DNA of 64,000 nt from positions 316,637-380,636 of the forward strand of contig JBFMAK010000001.1 of assembly GCA_040755695.1 (NCBI GenBank), given 5' to 3'. This DNA is from Candidatus Diapherotrites archaeon (lineage in GTDB: Archaea > Iainarchaeota > Iainarchaeia > Iainarchaeales > 1-14-0-10-31-34). Numbering within the stretch: the stretch's first letter is position 1; every line of letters begins with the position of its first letter. Below, one piece after another: positions 8,447 to 17,875 of this stretch. Position numbers and translations under genes: made by a program. The notes beneath the pieces are model-generated. The model searched no databases. It was given only the letters and a program-made list of their open reading frames with translations, and was not told the origin of the DNA.

Positions 8447-10077
8447 AGAAAGAGGATTTGAAGATTTTTGGGTTCATCCTCATTTTCACATTAATGATTT
8501 CACTGCTTACAGAGATGACCTCCTCAACAGCCCTCTACAGGGACCCATGGATGTTCAGACAGTTTGATTCCGCAAATTACATATTAGAAAAAAAAGTTTT
8601 TCCTTCAGAGAATTTGCTGCAAAACGAAAAAACCATACTTGAAAAATCTTTTTTTGGGGTGGGTGGAACTGCCTCTTACCCTTATCCAGTAATGCTCATC
8701 TCAAGCCTTTCAATTCTTTCTGACTTGAACACAGAATTCTTCATCAACCATTCTTATTTCCTTCTTTTAATTTTAGGCCTTGTTTATTTTGCGCTTTTCA
8801 GGAAACTTTTTGAAAGGACTGAACTGGCTTTAATCATTTCTGTTTTTGCAATGTTCTTCCCATTTGAACCCCTGTTCTATAAAATTACAGTCCACGGCTG
8901 GATTTTGATTAAAATATTTGGTGCTTTATCAATGCTTTTCCTGGTTTTCATAATAAAGGATTTTGAAGAAAAAAAAATGAGTTTAAGCAAAAGCGCTATT
9001 AGTTTTTTCTTTCTTTTTTATTTTGCCTGGCTGTCACTTCAAGCAGATAAAAGCACTTTTCTCTTGTGTCTTGTGCCAATATTATTTTTTATAATTGCAT
9101 ACTTCTTCCTAAATAAAAAAATTTACAGACAAAAAACAAAAACTAATATTTTTGTTTATGCTGCGGTATTATTCTTTTTGCTGCTTACGCTTTTTTATTC
9201 AATTACTTTAATTGATTTAATCGACGACATAGTGAATAAGGTGACCTTGTTTCATTTGGAGAAACTGCATTTTATCCCAACTTTTATTTCTTCTGTGCTT
9301 CCTTATTCTGAAATTTATTTCACGCATAATCTATCCTATCAAATAATAAGATATGCCTTGCCTGCATTCAGTATAATAATCCTTCTTTTACTTACCCACA
9401 AAAAATTAGTCAAATTTATTTCGGGAAACAAAATAATTAATTCATTCATTTTGTCGCAATTTTTTGCTTCTGTTTTAATTGCTGCAGGCCTTATTTTTTC
9501 TCTGCCTTATGTTTCAAACAGAGGGGCAGCAACAATTGCCTGGTTTCTGTTAATGTTGAGTGCAATTTCAATTTCAGCCATCAAAAACAAGAAAACCAAA
9601 ACCGCAGGCTTCCTTTTATTTTTCTTTTTTGTTTTTTTAATTCCATTTTATTCTTATACCCAGACCTTAGAATACAAATATTATAAATTCAATGAAAGGC
9701 AGGTTTCCTCAATCCAGTGGATTGGAGAAAACCTAAACAATGACGTAAACCTTTACAGCGACTTGAAAATGGCTAAGGCAACAGCGAGCCTTACTAACAT
9801 AGAAGTATTTAATACTCCAACCGAATTAAGGGGGTGGGCTAAACATGAAATAATCCCGATTTTCTACGACCAAAACATCGAAAGCGCCTTAATTAATTTA
9901 AAAAGAGGCCCAGTACAATATATGATTTTAACCAATGACATGACCGAAACAGCTTTCTGGGCTGCAAACCAGCCATTGAAGCCTGCTACAGCCCTTGAAA
10001 AATACAATGAATCAAAAAATTTCTCAAAGGTCTTCGAGAACAGCTACGTGAGAATTTACAAAATCAATTACGGGTGA
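8443..10077 (+). CDS. Polytopic membrane protein, GT-C-like
   Basis: 544 residues with roughly ten TM helices and a soluble C-terminal segment (about residues 415-544). The first helix is followed by an extracytoplasmic loop with TALYRDPWMFRQFDSANYIL, similar in position and acidic content to the catalytic loop of GT-C transferases. The C-terminal part (SIQWIGENLNNDVNLYSD, then AKHEIIPIFYD) resembles the small soluble domain seen in PMT/STT3-like proteins. No family is recognised with certainty. The four-base overlap with the GT4 gene suggests it acts on the same glycan, for example as a polyprenyl-phosphate-sugar-dependent transferase or a flippase-like partner. A 59-nt AT-rich gap separates it from sufS. 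Confidence 0.55.
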   Translation: MKKEDLKIFGFILIFTLMISLLTEMTSSTALYRDPWMFRQFDSANYILEKKVFPSENLLQNEKTILEKSFFGVGGTASYPYPVMLISSLSILSDLNTEFFINHSYFLLLILGLVYFALFRKLFERTELALIISVFAMFFPFEPLFYKITVHGWILIKIFGALSMLFLVFIIKDFEEKKMSLSKSAISFFFLFYFAWLSLQADKSTFLLCLVPILFFIIAYFFLNKKIYRQKTKTNIFVYAAVLFFLLLTLFYSITLIDLIDDIVNKVTLFHLEKLHFIPTFISSVLPYSEIYFTHNLSYQIIRYALPAFSIIILLLLTHKKLVKFISGNKIINSFILSQFFASVLIAAGLIFSLPYVSNRGAATIAWFLLMLSAISISAIKNKKTKTAGFLLFFFFVFLIPFYSYTQTLEYKYYKFNERQVSSIQWIGENLNNDVNLYSDLKMAKATASLTNIEVFNTPTELRGWAKHEIIPIFYDQNIESALINLKRGPVQYMILTNDMTETAFWAANQPLKPATALEKYNESKNFSKVFENSYVRIYKINYG

Positions 10078-10136
10078 AAATAACAAAAAAATATTAATTT
10101 AAATTCAATGCACCAGAAAAATAAAAGGATAAAAAA

Positions 10137-11369
10137 ATGAATTCAGAGAAAGTGCGCAAAGATTTTCCTCTGCTTGAAAGAAGGGTCAATGGAAAGCCAA
10201 TAATATACCTTGACAGTGCTGCCACTACACTCAAGCCAGTTCAGGTAATTGAGGCAATGGACTACTATTACAAGAATGCGAGCGCAAACATTCACAGGGG
10301 AATTCACAAGCTCAGCGAGGAAGCTTCAGAATTATATGAGAAAAGCCATGAGAACATCTCGAAATTCATTGGAGCAAAAAAAGAGGAATTTGTTTTCTAT
10401 AACAATACAACAGAAGCAATAAATTCCGTGATGTACTCGCTCCTCCTGCAAGGCTACTTCAAGGAAGGAGACGAAATTTTGCTTACAGAAATGGAGCACC
10501 ACGCAAACCTTGTGCCTTGGCAGATTCTAAGCAAACACAAGAAACTCAAGCTCAATTTCGTTAAATTAAAGCCTGACTTCACTTTGGACATGCAGGATTT
10601 ACAGAAGAAAATCTCAAAGAAAACAAGATTAGTTGCAGTAGCTCACGCTTCAAATACTGTTGCCTCAATAAATCCAGTGAAAGAAATAGCAAAAACTGCC
10701 CATGACTTCAATGCTTTATGCTTGATTGATGGAGCCCAGAGCGTTCCGCACTTTGAAGTGAACGTAAAAAATTTGGGTTGCGACTTCTTTGCCTTTTCAG
10801 GCCACAAAATGCTTGGGCCTACAGGCTCAGGAGGCCTTTATGCAAGAAAAGAATTACTGGAAGAAATTCCTCCATTCCTTTACGGCGGCTCAATGATCAA
10901 GAGCGTTAAATGGAATGAAAGCTCCTGGAATGAACTGCCCTGGAAGTTCGAGGCAGGAACCCCAAACATTGCGGCCTGCATTGGATTAAGGGCAGCAGTG
11001 GATTACTTGAAGAAGATTGGAATAATGGAAGTCAGAGAGCATGAGAAAGAATTGCTTGACTATGCCTTCAAGAAAATTCAAGAAATTAATTCTGAGAACA
11101 AAATTAAGGTCTACAATCCGATGAATTCAGAAAAACAGGTTGGAGTAATACTCTTTGAAGCAAAAGGCATTGAATGCCATGATTTGGCATTAGCATTGGA
11201 TGAGCACTCAAACATTGCCGTACGCTCGGGAATGCACTGCGCTGAACCCCTTGTATCTTCATTCAATCCAAAAGGATTAGACAGGGCTTCATTTTATTTG
11301 TACAACACAAGAGAAGAAATAGACAAATTCGTTGAAACATTAAAGGAAATAATTGGAACCTTCGGCTAA
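10137..11369 (+). CDS. sufS: Cysteine desulfurase, SufS type
   Basis: 410-residue class V aminotransferase fold. YLDSAATTLKP at the N-terminus, DGAQSVPHFEV, SGHKMLGPTG with the PLP lysine K224, and RSGMHCAEP with the catalytic C368 are all diagnostic of group II (SufS/CsdA) desulfurases, which take sulfur from cysteine as an enzyme-bound persulfide. The length matches the family. SufB, SufC or SufD are not seen in this window, and a separate IscS/IscU pair lies at 42.8-44.4 kb, so this enzyme may serve another sulfur route such as tRNA thiolation or a remote Suf operon. The stop overlaps the convergent YbaK-type gene by 4 nt. Confidence 0.92.
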   Translation: MNSEKVRKDFPLLERRVNGKPIIYLDSAATTLKPVQVIEAMDYYYKNASANIHRGIHKLSEEASELYEKSHENISKFIGAKKEEFVFYNNTTEAINSVMYSLLLQGYFKEGDEILLTEMEHHANLVPWQILSKHKKLKLNFVKLKPDFTLDMQDLQKKISKKTRLVAVAHASNTVASINPVKEIAKTAHDFNALCLIDGAQSVPHFEVNVKNLGCDFFAFSGHKMLGPTGSGGLYARKELLEEIPPFLYGGSMIKSVKWNESSWNELPWKFEAGTPNIAACIGLRAAVDYLKKIGIMEVREHEKELLDYAFKKIQEINSENKIKVYNPMNSEKQVGVILFEAKGIECHDLALALDEHSNIAVRSGMHCAEPLVSSFNPKGLDRASFYLYNTREEIDKFVETLKEIIGTFG

Positions 11370-11815
11370 CTTATTTCTTCAATAAAAATTTTTTCGTTGA
11401 ATTCAATTATCTCTTTCACTGGAATTGAAAGCAGGCAATCCTTCTTGCCTCCGCCGCCGTAAACCAATTCTTTTTCCTCCAATTCTTTATCCAAGAAAAC
11501 TCTTACCCCGTAAACGCTTACAGGGGGAAGTTCTCCTGCTTCATAGCCTGTAACCTCCCTTACCTCTTTTGGTTCAGCAAGCCTCACGCTCTGGGTTTTT
11601 GCTGCCCCGCACAATTTTTTTGTGTCAACCCTTTTGTTTCCTGCCACAATTGCAATTAAAGGCTCTTCACCTGAATCAAAAAACAAGAGGCTTTTAATTA
11701 TCTCAGAGGCTTTAACACCTAAAGCAGCCTCTGCCTCCCTTACAGTTGAAACAGCCTTCTTCAAGGGAATTATCCTTGCCTTGAGGTCGTTGACCTCAAT
11801 AAAGTCTTCAAGCAT
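11366..11815 (-). CDS. YbaK/ProRS-type aminoacyl-tRNA deacylase
   Basis: 149 residues forming one YbaK/INS domain. The family landmarks are IIKSLLFFDSGE (with the conserved lysine), IAIVAGNKRVDTKKL, GYEAGELPPVSV (the GxxxGxxPP loop) and a terminal GGGGKKDCLLSIPVKEI stretch. Such free-standing editing domains hydrolyse mischarged tRNA, typically Cys-tRNAPro (YbaK) or Ala-tRNAPro (ProXp). Which tRNA is corrected here cannot be told from sequence. It is convergent with sufS (4-nt overlap of the two stops) and divergent from the 427-residue membrane protein. Start ATG at 11815. Confidence 0.85.
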   Translation of the reverse strand: MLEDFIEVNDLKARIIPLKKAVSTVREAEAALGVKASEIIKSLLFFDSGEEPLIAIVAGNKRVDTKKLCGAAKTQSVRLAEPKEVREVTGYEAGELPPVSVYGVRVFLDKELEEKELVYGGGGKKDCLLSIPVKEIIEFNEKIFIEEIS

Positions 11816-11842
11816 TGCAATAAAATCATAGGAAAGAATAGG

Positions 11843-11850
11843 TTTAAATA
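11843..11850 (+). promoter_or_regulatory. TATA box of the 427-residue membrane protein gene
   Basis: TTTAAATA lies in the 67-bp divergent spacer, with purine-rich GGAAAGAATAGG just upstream where a BRE would be. Transcription should start near 11875, giving an almost leaderless mRNA for the TTG start at 11883. Confidence 0.45.
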
Positions 11851-11882
11851 TTATTTTTCCGTTAATAATTCGGTGCTTTGAA

Positions 11883-13166
11883 TTGAAGGAGCTTTTTGTG
11901 GTGACATTGATTTTGCTCGCCTTACTTGCAGCCCAATCATTTGCTGCCTACAACAGGACCTTAGGCCTTGAATTCAGGAAAGACCTCTCACTGAAAGAAA
12001 CGATTATAATTGCAGGGGATGAAGGCTCTTTCGCTGAATGGAGCCCTGACTGCAGTCTCCAATTAAAGAATTTCGTTGACGCAAAAATAAGGCTTTACAA
12101 TGAAAGGATAACCCAATTGAATTCAAACAAAGACCTGCCAGCAGAAGAAGTCGAAAAGACAAAAAACAATTACTACAATGCAATGAATGCCCTGATATCC
12201 TTAAAGCAGAACATTAACTGCAGGAAAACAACAAGCAATGGGATAACAACATTAACCTACGCAGAAATAAAAACAAAAAGCATGCTTGACGCATTAAACT
12301 CGATAGAACAAGACTTCAACTCCCAAATTACAGTAAAAGATTTAGGCAGCAACACTATAGAAGCAATATTTTACGTGAAAGAAGATGAATGGATTCCTGA
12401 AACGCAAACTACCATTCTACAGTTAAGCTTTGAAGGCAAACTCAAATCAATCACCCCGCAAAACTACACTCTAAAAAACAAGGCCCTGGAATTTACTGGA
12501 ATGCAATTGACTGAACCTTTCACACTCAACTTTGATTATTCAACCAGCACAGGAGAAAAAGAAGAGCCAGCACAGCAGGCAGGCATAATAGAGCAAATAA
12601 CAGAAACAGTCAATTCATTCTTCAAAAAAGAGACATCAAACCTGATCTACTACGGCGCCATAGGGCTGATAGGATTAATTGTACTAATAATTGTAATTAA
12701 AATAGCCAAGAAATTAGGAAAAAAAATAAGGGAAAAAAGAGAAAAAGAAAAGCTTTCGCCCAAAGAAAAACTTGAAAGAAAAGTGCTTGAAAGAACAACA
12801 CAACCAACAAAACTTAAACCATCAAGGAAGCCTTCAGGCTACATGATGGAAGTAGAAGAAATCGGCTCGGAAAGAGAGGGAACAGAGAGAAAGGCTGAAT
12901 TAGAAGAATTAAGAGAAGAACCGGAAAAAATAGAAGAAACAAGAGAAGAAAAAGAGGTTGCTGAACCCAAAAACAAGGAAGAAAAAGACGTGCAAAGATT
13001 ATATGACGCCCTCAAAGAGCAAAAGGCAGAATTCTCCTATGAAGAAATAAAGCAGGCTATTGTACTGCAAGGCTATCCTGAAAGCACAGCAGAAAAAGTT
13101 GCCAGAAAATTATTCCCTGAAGGCCCCAAAGAAGAAAGAGAAGAAAAAGAGGGAGAGCTCATTTAA
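11883..13166 (+). CDS. Signal-peptide, single-TM protein with charged cytoplasmic tail
   Basis: 427 residues, function unknown. A TTG start gives a signal peptide ([19 protein letters not shown]). An extracytoplasmic domain of about 230 residues follows, then one TM helix near residues 258-280 ([19 protein letters not shown]), a basic stop-transfer [15 protein letters not shown] and a long glutamate/lysine-rich tail. The last 45 residues ([20 protein letters not shown], then [16 protein letters not shown]) look like a small helical domain, perhaps UBA- or wHTH-like. This layout, with an ectodomain joined to a charged internal tail, recurs in the three proteins at 15-20 kb. A GTG at 11898 is an alternative start. 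The 3' end overlaps metK by 8 nt. Confidence 0.75.
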   Translation: MKELFVVTLILLALLAAQSFAAYNRTLGLEFRKDLSLKETIIIAGDEGSFAEWSPDCSLQLKNFVDAKIRLYNERITQLNSNKDLPAEEVEKTKNNYYNAMNALISLKQNINCRKTTSNGITTLTYAEIKTKSMLDALNSIEQDFNSQITVKDLGSNTIEAIFYVKEDEWIPETQTTILQLSFEGKLKSITPQNYTLKNKALEFTGMQLTEPFTLNFDYSTSTGEKEEPAQQAGIIEQITETVNSFFKKETSNLIYYGAIGLIGLIVLIIVIKIAKKLGKKIREKREKEKLSPKEKLERKVLERTTQPTKLKPSRKPSGYMMEVEEIGSEREGTERKAELEELREEPEKIEETREEKEVAEPKNKEEKDVQRLYDALKEQKAEFSYEEIKQAIVLQGYPESTAEKVARKLFPEGPKEEREEKEGELI

Positions 13167-14322
13167 GCCCTGCCTCTTTCCTTAGAATTTCAGTCTTATC
13201 TGTCTTCTCCCAAGTGAATTCCTTTTCCTTTCTACCAAAGTGGCCGTAAATAGAGGTCTTCCTGTAGATAGGCCTCCTTAAATTCAATTGCTCTATCATT
13301 CCTGCAGGGTCAAGCCTGAAATGCTTTTTCACTAACTCAAAAATCTTCTTCTGAGAAATCTTTTCTGTCCTGAAAGTGTCAATCATCAAGCTCAAAGGCT
13401 CATGGCCTCCAATCACATAAGACAATTGAACCTCGCATTTCTCTGCAATTCCGGCCTTAACCAAATTCTTTGCAATATACCTCGCCATGTAAGCAGCAGT
13501 CTTGTCCACTTTTGTCGGGTCTTTCCCTGAAAAAGCTCCCCCGCCATGATTGCCAATTCCACCATAAGTGTCGCAGATAATCTTTCTTCCGGTCATTCCA
13601 GAATCAGCCACTGGCCCTCCAACCACAAACCTTCCAGTATTATTAATGTAATACTTTGTTTTTTCGTCAAGATATTTCTTGCAGACAGGCTTAATCACAT
13701 GCTCTTTAATGTCCTCCCTCAACTTCTCTATTTTTACATCAGGGTCGTGCTGTGCTGCAATAACAACAGAATCGATCCTTTTAGGCTTTCCGTCAGAGTA
13801 TTCAGCTGTAACCTGCGTTTTTCCGTCAGGCCTCAAGTAAGATAGAAGGCCTTTTTTTCTGGCTTCAGCCAATTTCATTGCAAGCCTGTGGGCATAAAGG
13901 ATAGGCAAAGGCATTAACTCGGGGGTTTCAGTGCAGGCATAGCCTGACATCATTCCCTGGTCGCCTGCACCCAATTTTTTCTGTGCGCCCTCATTCACTC
14001 CCTGCGCTATATCAGGCGACTGCTCGTGAAGCGAGGTAAGGACTCCGACAGTATTAAAGTCAAAGCCGTACTCAGGCTTGTCATAGCCTATTTCCTTTAT
14101 CACTTTTCTCACAATCTTTCCAACATCAACATAAGTCTTTGTTGTAATCTCTCCCGTCACAATAATAAAGCCCATTCCAACCATTGTCTCACAGGCAACG
14201 CGCGCAAAAGGGTCATCCTTGATTATTTGATCCAGGATTTCATCGCTTATCTGGTCGCACACCTTGTCAGGGTGCCCTTCAGTCATTGCCTCTGAAGTGA
14301 AGAGAAAATTTCCTGTCCTCAA
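13159..14322 (-). CDS. metK: S-adenosylmethionine synthetase, bacterial type
   Basis: 387 residues from a TTG start at 14322 preceded by a good GAGGTGG Shine-Dalgarno sequence; the open frame extends upstream but that part is unconserved. The product makes AdoMet from methionine and ATP. The bacterial/eukaryotic MetK signatures are present: [19 protein letters not shown] at the N-terminus, [17 protein letters not shown], and the [14 protein letters not shown] phosphate loop. Most archaea use the distant archaeal MAT family (COG1812), which lacks these motifs, so this gene was probably acquired from bacteria. It supplies the cofactor used by the radical SAM enzymes and methyltransferases in this window. 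It is divergent from the XRE-CBS regulator with a 115-bp spacer. Confidence 0.95.
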   Translation of the reverse strand: MRTGNFLFTSEAMTEGHPDKVCDQISDEILDQIIKDDPFARVACETMVGMGFIIVTGEITTKTYVDVGKIVRKVIKEIGYDKPEYGFDFNTVGVLTSLHEQSPDIAQGVNEGAQKKLGAGDQGMMSGYACTETPELMPLPILYAHRLAMKLAEARKKGLLSYLRPDGKTQVTAEYSDGKPKRIDSVVIAAQHDPDVKIEKLREDIKEHVIKPVCKKYLDEKTKYYINNTGRFVVGGPVADSGMTGRKIICDTYGGIGNHGGGAFSGKDPTKVDKTAAYMARYIAKNLVKAGIAEKCEVQLSYVIGGHEPLSLMIDTFRTEKISQKKIFELVKKHFRLDPAGMIEQLNLRRPIYRKTSIYGHFGRKEKEFTWEKTDKTEILRKEAGLK

Positions 14323-14437
14323 TAATACCACCTCATCAAAATCTATGTTTAAAAAAAGAGCATGGATAAGTTTAAAAATATAATTATTGTAATAATTTAA
14401 TATAAAAATATTCCTAAAAGAATAATTTGGTAATAAT

Positions 14438-14989
14438 GTGCTGCCTGAACTAAAGGAATTGAAATTGAAGAGGCTCCGCTTAGGGCTTACACAGCAGGAG
14501 CTCTCAAGGCTTTCTAGTGTATCCCAGTCCTTGATCGCAAAAATCGAGAAGGGCACAACAATTCCAAGCTATGATAATGCCAAAAGGCTTTTTGAAGCTT
14601 TAAGCAAACTGCATGAGCAGAAAAGCCTTGCAGCAAAAGATGCAATGACCAAAAAGATTGTTTTTGTGGGAGAAAACGATTCTGTGGATAAAGCCATTGC
14701 CCTCATAGAAAAGCACGGATTCAGCCAGCTGCCAGTGCTCAAAGACGGAAAATCTGTGGGTTCAGTAACAGAGGAATTGCTACTCAAAAAAATGAATTCC
14801 TTTAAAGGGCATGAATCAAAGCTTAAAGTAAAAGAGATAATGGCAGAATCAATGCCGATAGTCCAGCCTAATACGCCCTTCAACGCAGTGTCAGTCCTCC
14901 TGAATTACAGCAATGGGGTTTTAGTGCAATTCAAGGGCAAAGTCAAGGGCATTATCACCAGAACTGACGTGCTTAAATCCCTTGCTTAA
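14438..14989 (+). CDS. XRE-type HTH regulator with paired CBS domains
   Basis: 183 residues with a GTG start. Residues 5-60 form a helix-turn-helix of the Cro/CI type ([20 protein letters not shown], then [21 protein letters not shown]). Two CBS repeats follow: [20 protein letters not shown] (around residue 66) and [20 protein letters not shown] (around residue 128), each with the usual acidic/hydrophobic pattern. CBS pairs bind adenosyl ligands such as AMP, ATP or SAM. This architecture is common in archaea. Divergent placement from metK makes it a candidate for SAM- or adenylate-responsive control of that gene, which is inference only. The spacer holds AT-rich TATA-like sequences on both strands. 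Confidence 0.88.
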   Translation: MLPELKELKLKRLRLGLTQQELSRLSSVSQSLIAKIEKGTTIPSYDNAKRLFEALSKLHEQKSLAAKDAMTKKIVFVGENDSVDKAIALIEKHGFSQLPVLKDGKSVGSVTEELLLKKMNSFKGHESKLKVKEIMAESMPIVQPNTPFNAVSVLLNYSNGVLVQFKGKVKGIITRTDVLKSLA

Positions 14990-15010
14990 TAAAGCTGTTT
15001 CCCCACTAAA

Positions 15011-15029
15011 AAGCGTTATGTTTAAAAAG
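15011..15029 (+). promoter_or_regulatory. Promoter element (AAGCGTTATG plus TATA) of the 15-20 kb operon
   Basis: AAGCGTTATG is followed by TTTAAAAAG, a TATA-like box with an upstream element. The same string occurs before the PPC-domain gene at 50253-50273, and a shortened version at 51207-51220. Transcription would start near 15050, leaving a leader that contains the GGAG ribosome site at 15095-15098. Confidence 0.4.
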
Positions 15030-15105
15030 AATGTTATACCTAATTAGTAATAACAATCTAAGCAATAACGTTAATAAACATATAAACATAATTTGGAGCA
15101 ATGAA

Positions 15106-15912
15106 ATGCAAAAAACCTTCAGATTACTGATTGTTTTTGCGGCCTTGATTTTTGTTTCTTTTGATGCTGCTGCTTTGGCCGTCAAAGATATCCCTAATTA
15201 CATAAACTTCTACCAAGAACCCCAGACAATTTCCTTTACTGTTGAAAACGATTCAGGCTTCACAGAGGAGTTGAATATTGAAATTTCAGCCCCAGTAAGA
15301 AGCGAGGTAATGAATGCACCTGAAGATTTAATGCCTGAAGAAAAAGCCTTAATTCAAATCAAATTCTACCCAGAAAAAAGATTTATTGGCTCAACATACG
15401 AAAGCACTATCACAATAGCATTAGGCGAAATATCAGAAAAAAAGAATCTGACCCTGAAATTCAATGAAAGAAACGAGTGCCCAATAGATTTGAGTGCAAC
15501 ACAGAAAAACAAAACAGTTAATGGAGCAGAAGTAATACAATTAAATGTTTCTATTTCAAGCAATTCAAGTGAAGACCTGACAGTAAAATTTTATGGCATA
15601 AAAGGACTGCCTTCAAATTGGCTCTATGAACCCCAAAACAAAAGCCTTTCAATTGAAGGCAACGCAGAAAAAAGCCTTCTCTTGACTATTTCCCCGAAAA
15701 GCACTTTCACTGGAAGCGCTTTCATAAACTTCAAATGCTTGGGCTTTGAGAAAAGCAAGAAAGTAGACCTTAATTTTTCACAGGCAGGCTTTGCCTCAGG
15801 CCTTGTCACAGCAATTTCAGGCATGCCATGGCTTGACATAATACTCATAATAATTGCAGCCCTGCTTTTGATAGCATTCATTGCAAGGCTTGTGATAAGA
15901 ATAAAAGGATGA
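15106..15912 (+). CDS. Secreted membrane-anchored protein with beta-rich ectodomain
   Basis: 268 residues from the ATG at 15106, chosen because it opens a clean signal peptide (MQKTFRLLIVFAALIFVSF) and has GGAG 7 nt upstream; the longer frame would put 25 polar residues before it. The ectodomain carries two Ig-like/NEW3-type modules: the family hallmark is alternating strands with NDSGFTEELNIEIS and PEKRFIGSTYESTI. One C-terminal TM helix (DIILIIIAALLLIAFIARLV) with a short basic end puts the ectodomain outside. NPS/NES-type sequons suggest N-glycosylation. It is first in a three-gene operon of similar architecture. The function is unknown; surface scaffold or S-layer assembly is plausible. 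Confidence 0.8.
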   Translation: MQKTFRLLIVFAALIFVSFDAAALAVKDIPNYINFYQEPQTISFTVENDSGFTEELNIEISAPVRSEVMNAPEDLMPEEKALIQIKFYPEKRFIGSTYESTITIALGEISEKKNLTLKFNERNECPIDLSATQKNKTVNGAEVIQLNVSISSNSSEDLTVKFYGIKGLPSNWLYEPQNKSLSIEGNAEKSLLLTISPKSTFTGSAFINFKCLGFEKSKKVDLNFSQAGFASGLVTAISGMPWLDIILIIIAALLLIAFIARLVIRIKG

Positions 15913-15940
15913 ACCCCAAAAAAAAACGGAGGGAAAAAAA

Positions 15941-17875
15941 TTGAATAAATCCAGCAAAATAATTTTGTCTTTTGCAGTAATATTATTTATTTCACTGATC
16001 TCAATTAATGCAAGCGCAGGCATTTACGCAGAGAAAAGCACTCTTGCCTTAGAAAAGGACTCGAGCGCAACAGCCTTAATCCACATAAGGAATGACACAG
16101 GGGAAAAGGCGAGAATAGAATTAAAGGCAAGGCCATACAATTCATTCATCTCATACGAATTCTCTTCAAATGGCTTCTCACTAAATCCAGGCGAAGAAAC
16201 CATTACTTCACTCAATTTCTATTCCTCAAATGATGCCCCAACAGGAGAAAACGAGGTAGAAGTAATAGCAAAATATTATGATTATTATGGCAATTACTCA
16301 GTACAGGAAGAAAGCATTTTCCTTAATGTGAACATAATGCCTTCCTACAACACAGAGGTAGAGCAAATAAATGTATCCTACTCAAAGAAGACACTCTGCA
16401 AGGACAGAGAGAACACAATCCAGGTAAGAATAGAAAACAACAGCCCTTACACAAAAGACCTTAGAATTTCAACAGACTCGGAATTATTCCTACCAATTGT
16501 AATGGAAGACAGAATTGAATTAGAAGGACATGAATCCAGATACATTAACATCAAAATAAACCCTTCAGAACAATTAGAAAATGATTCCTACACAATAAAC
16601 CTTTTCGTTGAAACACCTGACACAATAATAAAAAAAGCAATTGAATTCAATTTAACTGACTGCGCAAAAGAAAAAGAAAGATTGTTCGAATTAGAATTCG
16701 AGGGCACATGCACTTCACTTGAAAAAAAGGAGGAGAAAAGAATTTACTTCACAATAAGAAATATTACAAATGAAGAGCAGACAGTAAAGCTCGCTGTGGT
16801 AAGCGACATCCCAACAGAATTAAACCAAAAGCAGTTAGTGCTTGAGCCAAGAGAGGAAAGATACTCTTTCCTCACAGTAAAGCCCGGACAGGACGAAACA
16901 ATTGGCTCCCACACAATAGAATTGCATGCATTTAATGACGAATTCTCAGCCGCTGACACTAAATGCGTTCAAGTGCAGAAGCTCCATTCAATCAAGGCAA
17001 AGCTCATAAAAGACTTCCTTGAAATAGAAAAAGGCACCTCAAAAATCTTTGAAATAGAAATCCAGAATCTGGGGGACTACGACGAGGAATTCTCTGCAAG
17101 AATAAAAGCAAAGCCCTCAGAAGTAAATGTAAACTTCTCGGAAAAAAACTTTGTTGTAGAAAAAAACTCAAAGAAAATCCTTTACGTAAGCATTAATCCT
17201 TTGCCTGAAGCAGAATCCGGAAAACAAAAAATAATAATCTCCTTAAGAGACAGTCAAACAATAAACCTGACCTTAAACTTCAATGTAACAGAAGAATTCA
17301 AGCCAAAAGCAAGGGAAGGCTTCATTGAAATAGAAAGCTATCCCAAAACAATCGAACTGCAAGCAGGAAATACTTCTCAAATCAAATTAAGCATAAGGAA
17401 CATTTCAGGCCAGGACTTGGAGAACATAAAAGTATACCTTGAAGGCCTTCAAGACGAAATTGCAGCAGGAGAACTCAATATAGAGCAATTGACTGACGGA
17501 AAAGCAGTTACAGTATCCTTAAACATTACAGCCCCAGAAGACATTGAAAGCTCTTCCCTCAAGGCAAGAATTACCGCAGAAGGAAAAGACTTCAAGCAGT
17601 CAAAGGAATTCCAGATAAAAGTAAAAGGAAGCAAAGAAAATAATTCAGGGGCAGGAAATAAAACAGCAGCAGGGAATAATACTAAAAAAACCCAAATAAG
17701 CAACCCAATCACCTTCCTGGCGTCTTTTGCGGGCCTCCACCCCTTAAGAAGCCTTTTAGTAGCAGTAATAATAATATTAATTTTATTGGTTTTGGTGCTC
17801 TATTACTCTAAAGGAAAGGGCTCAAAACAAAAAGAATCAACTAAATCGGGGGAATATGAAAATGAGATTGAATAA
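15941..17875 (+). CDS. Large secreted membrane-anchored protein with repeated beta domains
   Basis: 644 residues from a TTG start with a strong GGAGGG ribosome site 7 nt upstream. Signal peptide at residues 1-28 (KIILSFAVILFISLISINASA), then five or so beta-sandwich modules of about 100 residues. They share the pattern of polar strands plus a GxxxxxxxxxNP-like turn (LNPGEETITSLNFYSS, LEPREERYSFLTVKPGQDE, VEKNSKKILYVSINPLPEAE), which is the NEW3/CARDB type of arrangement. A low-complexity Asn/Gly/Thr linker precedes the single TM helix near residue 605 and a basic tail. It overlaps the next gene by 20 nt, so translation is coupled. Probably a cell-envelope adhesion or scaffold protein; no enzyme motif is seen. 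Confidence 0.8.
   Translation: MNKSSKIILSFAVILFISLISINASAGIYAEKSTLALEKDSSATALIHIRNDTGEKARIELKARPYNSFISYEFSSNGFSLNPGEETITSLNFYSSNDAPTGENEVEVIAKYYDYYGNYSVQEESIFLNVNIMPSYNTEVEQINVSYSKKTLCKDRENTIQVRIENNSPYTKDLRISTDSELFLPIVMEDRIELEGHESRYINIKINPSEQLENDSYTINLFVETPDTIIKKAIEFNLTDCAKEKERLFELEFEGTCTSLEKKEEKRIYFTIRNITNEEQTVKLAVVSDIPTELNQKQLVLEPREERYSFLTVKPGQDETIGSHTIELHAFNDEFSAADTKCVQVQKLHSIKAKLIKDFLEIEKGTSKIFEIEIQNLGDYDEEFSARIKAKPSEVNVNFSEKNFVVEKNSKKILYVSINPLPEAESGKQKIIISLRDSQTINLTLNFNVTEEFKPKAREGFIEIESYPKTIELQAGNTSQIKLSIRNISGQDLENIKVYLEGLQDEIAAGELNIEQLTDGKAVTVSLNITAPEDIESSSLKARITAEGKDFKQSKEFQIKVKGSKENNSGAGNKTAAGNNTKKTQISNPITFLASFAGLHPLRSLLVAVIIILILLVLVLYYSKGKGSKQKESTKSGEYENEIE

Noticed and set aside
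14323-14556. N-terminal extension of the metK frame (78 codons)
   Set aside because: Unconserved, overlaps the promoter region and the divergent XRE-CBS gene start; the TTG at 14322 has GAGGTGG upstream and gives the normal MetK N-terminus.
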